From Ancylothrix sp. D3o (GTDB lineage: Bacteria; Cyanobacteriota; Cyanobacteriia; Cyanobacteriales; Oscillatoriaceae): a stretch of 61,912 bases of DNA. The stretch spans positions 406,419-468,330 of the forward strand of contig NZ_JAMXEX010000003.1 of the NCBI RefSeq assembly GCF_025370775.1. Direction: 5' to 3'. Within the stretch, counting starts at the first letter, position 1. The number at the start of each line of letters is the position of its first letter. This document shows positions 57,704-61,912 of the stretch, piece after piece. Position numbers and translations under genes: made by a program. The notes under the pieces were generated by a model. That model made no database searches. It saw only the letters and a list, made by a program, of their open reading frames with translations, and was not told the DNA's origin.

Positions 57704-60370
57704 TTATGGTTTTTCACTAATTAACAAAGGTGTTGCACCGGCTGTGCTATTGGTTTTGGCTTCTGTTTCTGTAGCCGTTGTTTTGGCGGGCGTTGGTGCC
57801 GGTATTCCGGTTTTTTCCTCTTTATCAAGCAACTCTTTAAAGTCGTCAATTTCTTTTTGTATCTGAGAAACTTGTTGCTGAGATGAAATAACCTCTTGCG
57901 CTACTTGGTCGGTAGTTTCTACTCCCTGCTGGGATTTTTCAGCGAACCTACTAAACGGATTACTAAAGAATGGTTGAGGGTTCATCCAATTAAAAGCAGA
58001 CTCCGAAACTTCTCCCCACTTTTTAAGAGCATTTCCGATGCGTGCAACTTTTCCGCCGACTATTTCCAACGCGCTGAGAATTGATTGATTCAAACTTTGA
58101 ATACTTCCTAACAAGTTAGCCGCCGCCTGATAAATTCTGTTGTATTTATTCCATTGTTTCTTCAATTCTGAATTAGTCTCTTTACCAATAAACCCGTCAA
58201 CAAGGCCATTAAAAGCACCACTAACAGCCGGCCCTATGTCGATAGGTTCATCCTCTACTCCTCTTAACCCCAGAGCATTACCGCCGGCAGTAAGCAAACT
58301 ATTAGCCATGCTTATTAATGATGAGCCTAATTGATTTGATAACATGGCTGCGTTATGAATTGTGCTAACTAGAATTAGTAAATTTAACACTCTATCAAAC
58401 TGTATCCATTTTAAAAACTTTCCTACTACCTCTGACAATTTTGTCAGTGATTCCTTTACAGCTTTCACAGCTTCATCTAGCAGGTTTAAAGCGGGCCTTA
58501 GCCATGCTTCTAAAGCTGCAAAACCGTTTTTTACTCCTATTAAAATATCGTCGGCAACTTGAGACAATTTAGCTGAGAGGCTTGCAATATTACTATTAAT
58601 TGCGCTTGCAGCCGTGTTTACAGTGCTAACGGTATTACTATTAATTGCATTTGCAGCCGTGTTTACAGTGCTAACGGTATTACTATTAATTGCATTTGCA
58701 GCCGTGTTTACAGTGCTAACGGTATTGGTATTAATTGCGTTTGTAGCCGTATTTACAGCGCTTACAGTGTTTGTATTGATGGCATTGGTAGCCGTATTTA
58801 CTGCGTTTACAGTGTTTGTATTGATGCTATTGGTAGCCGTATTTACAGCGCTTACAGTGTTTGTATTGATGCTATTGGTAGCCGTATTTACTGCACTAGA
58901 AGTATTGCTGTTAATACTACTAATGGCATTATTCACGACGGTAGTAGTGTTTGCGTTTATATTTTGAATGCTTGAACTATTGAGAGAGATATTATTAACA
59001 GTATTTTGTAAAGTCGTAATTTGACCTTTCTGTTGTTGAAGCTGTTGCATAATTGGCGACAAATCACAGGGCATTTCTTCATCCTCTCTTTGTGGGGTGT
59101 TCCAAGTATCTGTTTTTTTCCATCTTTGTTTAAAAGGGTCATCTCCATTTATTTCATGTGAAGGATAAGAGTAATCTGGAAAAACTAGAGGCTCATCCGG
59201 TATCACATAACGCACAAATCTTGAGATGGCTGGAATAGGGCGAAAAGTCACGTTTACCCATCGGAACCCATTCCACCATAAAAATTGTTGAGGAGAATAA
59301 GGATCATTGTTACTAGCTGCATATAACGGATTTTTTAACGTCGCGTCTTGTCCTTTGAAGTCAAGTTTTTTTATTGTTAAAACGCTGGTAGCAGAGAAAG
59401 TGAGTAATTGTCCCATGTCGTACTCTACATACCATTGATTTAACCAACTCCAATATTGCCCCGAACTTCTATTTAGGTGTTGCCCTGGATTGTTGGGCAT
59501 CCATACACTGCCATACCTTTTTATCTGTATCGGCTCTACAGTAGTCGTATATTGGCTGTCTATTTGAAGGTGCAAATGATAGGGAAAATAACCCACAAAT
59601 ATGTTATAAACACAGCCAGCCCCTACACCATCGTTTTGTGACCCGTTAGGATAACTCAAGTGAACAAAACCGCTTGCTGATATTCCGCTTATTTCAACAC
59701 TTGAAGTTATCGAACCAGACCCCGGTGGGTAAGGCTGTCCAGGTGCCGGTGCCGGTGGTAGGGGAGTCTCTCTCTCGCCTCCATCTTTTTCAATGGGACG
59801 ATCTAATTCTTTCTCTAAACTTACCGGCCCGTCTAGTTGAGAATCTCTAATAATTGTTGGGTCTATCCAGTTAAGGATCGCTTTCCCTATTCCCCAGCCA
59901 ACTTGAAAGGCGGTGATAGCGCTGGAAATTTTACCGGCAGCGCCTAAAGCGGTTTTTGCTATTACACCTTTTCCCACAGAAGTAGAAGCGCCTGTAATTC
60001 CCGGTTTTAACCCCGGTGGCGGGCCTTTCATTGGGCTAGATAAAGGCGTTTTTGGGTTTTTCCAAGGTTGCCAAGTTATCCCTTTTCCTAACTCCCTATT
60101 GCGTGCGGCTTGTTCTGCTATTTTGGCTTGTTGGGCATAGGTAGACGCGGGCTGAGAGCCAAAACCGGGATTTTTACCGCCATACTGTTGAGCCATTCTT
60201 TGTTGCCAAGAAAGGCCGGCACCTTTCCCTCCAAACATCCCGTTACCTACATAAGGTTTAGATGGGGGTCTCTTGGGAAAATTAACAACGTTTGGCGAGT
60301 TGTTTTTGGGGAATTGTATTACATTGTTACCCCTAAGCGGTGGCGGGTTTCTAACGGGGTGGTTCCTCAT
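57704..60370 (-). CDS. Large multidomain protein with 15-residue repeat rod (888 aa)
   Basis: Not recognised as a known family. N-terminus about 1-125 is basic, Pro/Gly-rich and likely disordered. About 125-165 is hydrophobic and Gly/Ala-rich (GKISSAITAFQVGWGIGKAI), a possible membrane or membrane-inserting segment. A Pro-rich linker lies near 205. About 220-410 is beta- and aromatic-rich (FLWWNGFRWVNVTFRPIPA), and could be a binding domain. About 430-600 is a rod with seven or eight 15-residue repeats (AVNTATNSINTNTVS type). About 600-800 is helical and amphipathic. The tail has a coiled coil and an Ala/Thr linker. Layout suggests a tail-tape or surface-spike component. Confidence 0.75.
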   Translation of the reverse strand: MRNHPVRNPPPLRGNNVIQFPKNNSPNVVNFPKRPPSKPYVGNGMFGGKGAGLSWQQRMAQQYGGKNPGFGSQPASTYAQQAKIAEQAARNRELGKGITWQPWKNPKTPLSSPMKGPPPGLKPGITGASTSVGKGVIAKTALGAAGKISSAITAFQVGWGIGKAILNWIDPTIIRDSQLDGPVSLEKELDRPIEKDGGERETPLPPAPAPGQPYPPGSGSITSSVEISGISASGFVHLSYPNGSQNDGVGAGCVYNIFVGYFPYHLHLQIDSQYTTTVEPIQIKRYGSVWMPNNPGQHLNRSSGQYWSWLNQWYVEYDMGQLLTFSATSVLTIKKLDFKGQDATLKNPLYAASNNDPYSPQQFLWWNGFRWVNVTFRPIPAISRFVRYVIPDEPLVFPDYSYPSHEINGDDPFKQRWKKTDTWNTPQREDEEMPCDLSPIMQQLQQQKGQITTLQNTVNNISLNSSSIQNINANTTTVVNNAISSINSNTSSAVNTATNSINTNTVSAVNTATNSINTNTVNAVNTATNAINTNTVSAVNTATNAINTNTVSTVNTAANAINSNTVSTVNTAANAINSNTVSTVNTAASAINSNIASLSAKLSQVADDILIGVKNGFAALEAWLRPALNLLDEAVKAVKESLTKLSEVVGKFLKWIQFDRVLNLLILVSTIHNAAMLSNQLGSSLISMANSLLTAGGNALGLRGVEDEPIDIGPAVSGAFNGLVDGFIGKETNSELKKQWNKYNRIYQAAANLLGSIQSLNQSILSALEIVGGKVARIGNALKKWGEVSESAFNWMNPQPFFSNPFSRFAEKSQQGVETTDQVAQEVISSQQQVSQIQKEIDDFKELLDKEEKTGIPAPTPAKTTATETEAKTNSTAGATPLLISEKP
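58585..58960 (-). repeat. 45-bp in-frame tandem repeats encoding a 15-residue rod
   Basis: About eight units of 45 bases, several nearly identical (GCCGTGTTTACAGTGCTAAC read on the plus strand recurs). The 15-residue period equals four helical turns and fits a right-handed or straight coiled coil. Confidence 0.9.
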
Positions 60371-60373
60371 ATT

Positions 60374-61219
60374 TTACCGCCATGTTTTTACTAAAAGGGT
60401 TACTGTCGTGTCAGACTGAAAAAATAACTGTTTTGATTTTGTGGGGTAAATTGCTGAGTGTTCTTCTGAGTGAGCGGGTAAATAATCAAATAAATTATCT
60501 GATAAATCATTCAGGCTCCAAGCCCATTTTATCGGGGCGACAATTTCACCACCGGCCCCTCTACATTTAAAGGAATAGGCTTGCGTATTGTCTGGTAGGC
60601 TAAAGGTGTGAGGTTGGTTCGCAGTAAGGGTTACAAGACTTCTGTACTCTACCAAGTTAGCAATATCTGAAAATTGCTGATAGCCTTCTTCATAAGCAGC
60701 CATAAAAAATGATATTGAATCATCGGCACTTAATGAACACTTACCCCAGATGTGAGTGCCGTTTTGAACCATAAGGCTCGGATTGTTTGTTAATATCTCT
60801 AATAAGTTTACTTCTTGATGTGGTTTTCGATGAAATAGCGGCACGGAAAACTTATATTTTTTCTCTCCATTCAACCCTTCACTAAAATAAATTTCTAAAA
60901 GTTTGTGAGGGAAGTTTTCGGAAACTAAATTGTATTGATATTGCTCGATTTCCGTTTCGGAATAATAGGGCTTTTGTTCTGTAGGTGCCGGTTTGGCAAA
61001 CTTTAACTCTTGAATGCTAGGAAGCTTTGCGAACAGCCTCATATCAAACAAATAGCCCTCTAATGGGATGCTGTCTTTAATTGATGGAGTATAAAGCAAA
61101 ACCTCTTGATTGATGGAGGTAATCTCAGGGCTTAGATTTCTATTTAAAAAGACCGGCTCTAATGGCATACTAACCCCCAAAGGCTTTAATAAGAGTCTGT
61201 TCTTTATAAAGTTTCGCAT
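60374..61219 (-). CDS. First protein of the phage-like operon, uncharacterised (281 aa)
   Basis: Not recognised. Soluble, mixed alpha/beta, no signal peptide. N-terminus RNFIKNRLLLKPLGVSMPLE, middle YNLVSENFPHKLLEIYFSEG, end with beta strands (HTFSLPDNTQAYSFKCRGAG, VTLLVKTWR). It ends 3 bases before the 888-residue gene begins, so they are surely co-transcribed. The promoter should lie within 61220-61358. Confidence 0.65.
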   Translation of the reverse strand: MRNFIKNRLLLKPLGVSMPLEPVFLNRNLSPEITSINQEVLLYTPSIKDSIPLEGYLFDMRLFAKLPSIQELKFAKPAPTEQKPYYSETEIEQYQYNLVSENFPHKLLEIYFSEGLNGEKKYKFSVPLFHRKPHQEVNLLEILTNNPSLMVQNGTHIWGKCSLSADDSISFFMAAYEEGYQQFSDIANLVEYRSLVTLTANQPHTFSLPDNTQAYSFKCRGAGGEIVAPIKWAWSLNDLSDNLFDYLPAHSEEHSAIYPTKSKQLFFQSDTTVTLLVKTWR

Positions 61220-61243
61220 TCATAATTAATAGGGGTGCGTCAC

Positions 61244-61285
61244 AAAACGACCGTATTTCACACTTTTTGAACAGTCGTTAGTTTT
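61244..61285. promoter_or_regulatory. Imperfect inverted repeat between operon and recombinase
   Basis: AAAACGAC (61244-61251) pairs with GTCGTT-AG-TTTT (61274-61285) with a two-base bulge; centre about 22 bases. It is placed between the divergent operon and recombinase gene, where a recombination site or operator would be expected. Confidence 0.35.
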
Positions 61286-61358
61286 GCGGGTTTTGTTAGG
61301 GCAAAATTGTAAATAAAGCCATCTGATAATCAAAGTCTAAAAAACACCCCTTTTTTGT

Positions 61359-61912
61359 ATGAATATTGGTTATGCTCGCGTTTCAACAAATGACCAAAAC
61401 CTCCACTTGCAGTTAGACGCTCTCAACAAGGCCGGCTGTGAGAAGATTTTTACAGATGAGATGACCGGCTCAAAGATGGATCGCCCTGGTTTAGACGCGG
61501 CGCTGGCTTACCTCAGAGAGGGTGATAGGTTGATAATTTGGAAGATTGACAGGATAGGGCGAAACAGTAGAGGCGTGCTGGCTTTTGTTGATGAGATTGA
61601 GGCTAAGGGCTGTTTTCTGTCTTCAATAACAGAGGGTGGAGGCACCGGCACCCCTACGGAGAAATTTTTTCTTGCCATGTTGACGGCGTTCGCAGAATTG
61701 GAGCGAGGCAACTTGATTGAGCGGACAAATGCCGGTCTTGCAGCGGCTAGGGCACGGGGTAGGTTTGGCGGGCGTCCGCGAAAACTTTCCCCCCAACAAG
61801 AGAAAGGTTTGCTTGCGATGCTTGCCAATCCTGAAAATTCTATCAGTGAGATTGCTGAGGCGTTTGGTCTTAGTCGGACGTCTGTCTACACTTATTTAAA
61901 AAGAAACAACCG
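61359..61912 (+). CDS. Serine recombinase (resolvase/invertase family), 3' end outside the window
   Basis: The frame runs from ATG 61359 to the window edge (184 codons, no stop). It begins NIGYARVSTNDQNLHLQLDA, with the catalytic Ser in ARVST (position 9). The rest of the catalytic core is present: LREGDRLIIWKIDRIGRNSR, FFLAMLTAFAELERGNLIE, TNAGLAAARARGRFGGRP. The helix-turn-helix is at the end: ISEIAEAFGLSRTSVYTYL. This is the small-resolvase/Pin-Gin invertase layout, not the large serine integrase. It is divergent from the phage-like operon with 139 bases between. Probably almost complete here, since Pin-type proteins are about 185-200 residues. Confidence 0.92.
   Translation, partial: MNIGYARVSTNDQNLHLQLDALNKAGCEKIFTDEMTGSKMDRPGLDAALAYLREGDRLIIWKIDRIGRNSRGVLAFVDEIEAKGCFLSSITEGGGTGTPTEKFFLAMLTAFAELERGNLIERTNAGLAAARARGRFGGRPRKLSPQQEKGLLAMLANPENSISEIAEAFGLSRTSVYTYLKRNN

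Noticed and set aside
58614-58967. 117-codon plus-strand frame with perfect hydrophobic repeats
   Set aside because: Reverse complement of the 45-bp rod repeats.
61359-61912. Large serine integrase
   Set aside because: The catalytic domain leads directly into a short helix-turn-helix, as in small resolvases and invertases, leaving no room for the large C-terminal domains.

Overview
The window is chromosomal DNA from a cyanobacterium, most likely a filamentous, Oscillatoria/Microcoleus-like lineage. Evidence: an NDH-1 CO2-uptake operon (ndhF3, ndhD3, cupA), a helical carotenoid protein of the OCP N-terminal family, a PRK-like kinase, several cyanobacteria-specific families (DUF1830, DUF4079, a DUF6761-like protein), large multi-PAS kinases, and a TPR-CHAT protease. 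I could not fix the species. No tRNA, rRNA, CRISPR array or intact transposase was seen. The octamer TGCCGGTG/CACCGGCA recurs very often on both strands, inside and between genes, while I noticed no HIP1 (GCGATCGC) site.

Layout. 1-4.6 kb: the 3' part of a TPR-repeat CHAT protease gene (138-bp repeats), translationally coupled to a coiled-coil membrane protein. 4.7-5.4 kb: BolA and monothiol glutaredoxin (iron-sulfur/redox pair). 5.6-12.9 kb: ordinary cyanobacterial genes (response regulator, ABC ATPase, small membrane proteins, DUF1830, a B12-type radical SAM protein, a small exported protein). 13.0-15.0 kb: a Ser/Thr kinase fused through a membrane segment to a C-type-lectin/FGE-sulfatase domain whose last 40 residues look like the variable region of a diversity-generating retroelement (DGR) target. 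No reverse transcriptase or template repeat is in the window. 15.1-15.8 kb: a decayed toxin-antitoxin locus and a MITE-like repeat. 15.9-24 kb: a DICT/HD protein, a pentapeptide-repeat protein, a CPBP protease, ClpS, Hsp20, DnaK, an acetoacetate-decarboxylase-like protein and the carotenoid protein. 24.3-28.7 kb: sbcD-sbcC. 28.9-32.4 kb: dapL, then a PEP-mutase/isocitrate-lyase-like gene paired with a PRK paralogue lacking the redox cysteines.

32.4-38.8 kb: the inorganic-carbon operon ndhF3 - Tat-exported beta carbonic anhydrase - ndhD3 - cupA, preceded by a good sigma-70-type promoter (TTGACT-16-CATAAT) with a LysR-type palindrome just downstream of it. This ties a carbonic anhydrase genetically to the CO2-hydrating NDH-1 complex. 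39-53.3 kb is a signalling block: a MASE1-PAS adenylate cyclase, a receiver-PAS histidine kinase, a 1788-residue kinase with ten PAS modules, a VOC protein, a sigma-like factor, a DUF4157 metallopeptidase-like protein and a two-TM sensor kinase.

53.9-61.9 kb is accessory DNA: a tightly packed leftward operon of ten genes, mostly of unknown family. Those I can read look phage- or tail-like: a fibre-tip protein, a second fibre-like protein, an XhlA-like lysis-associated protein, and an 888-residue protein with a 15-residue-period repeat. A Pin/Gin-type serine recombinase diverges from the operon and runs off the right edge. Its base usage and motif content match the rest of the window, so it does not look freshly acquired. 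The strongest candidates for something new are this element, the DGR-like kinase, and the CHAT protease with its membrane partner.
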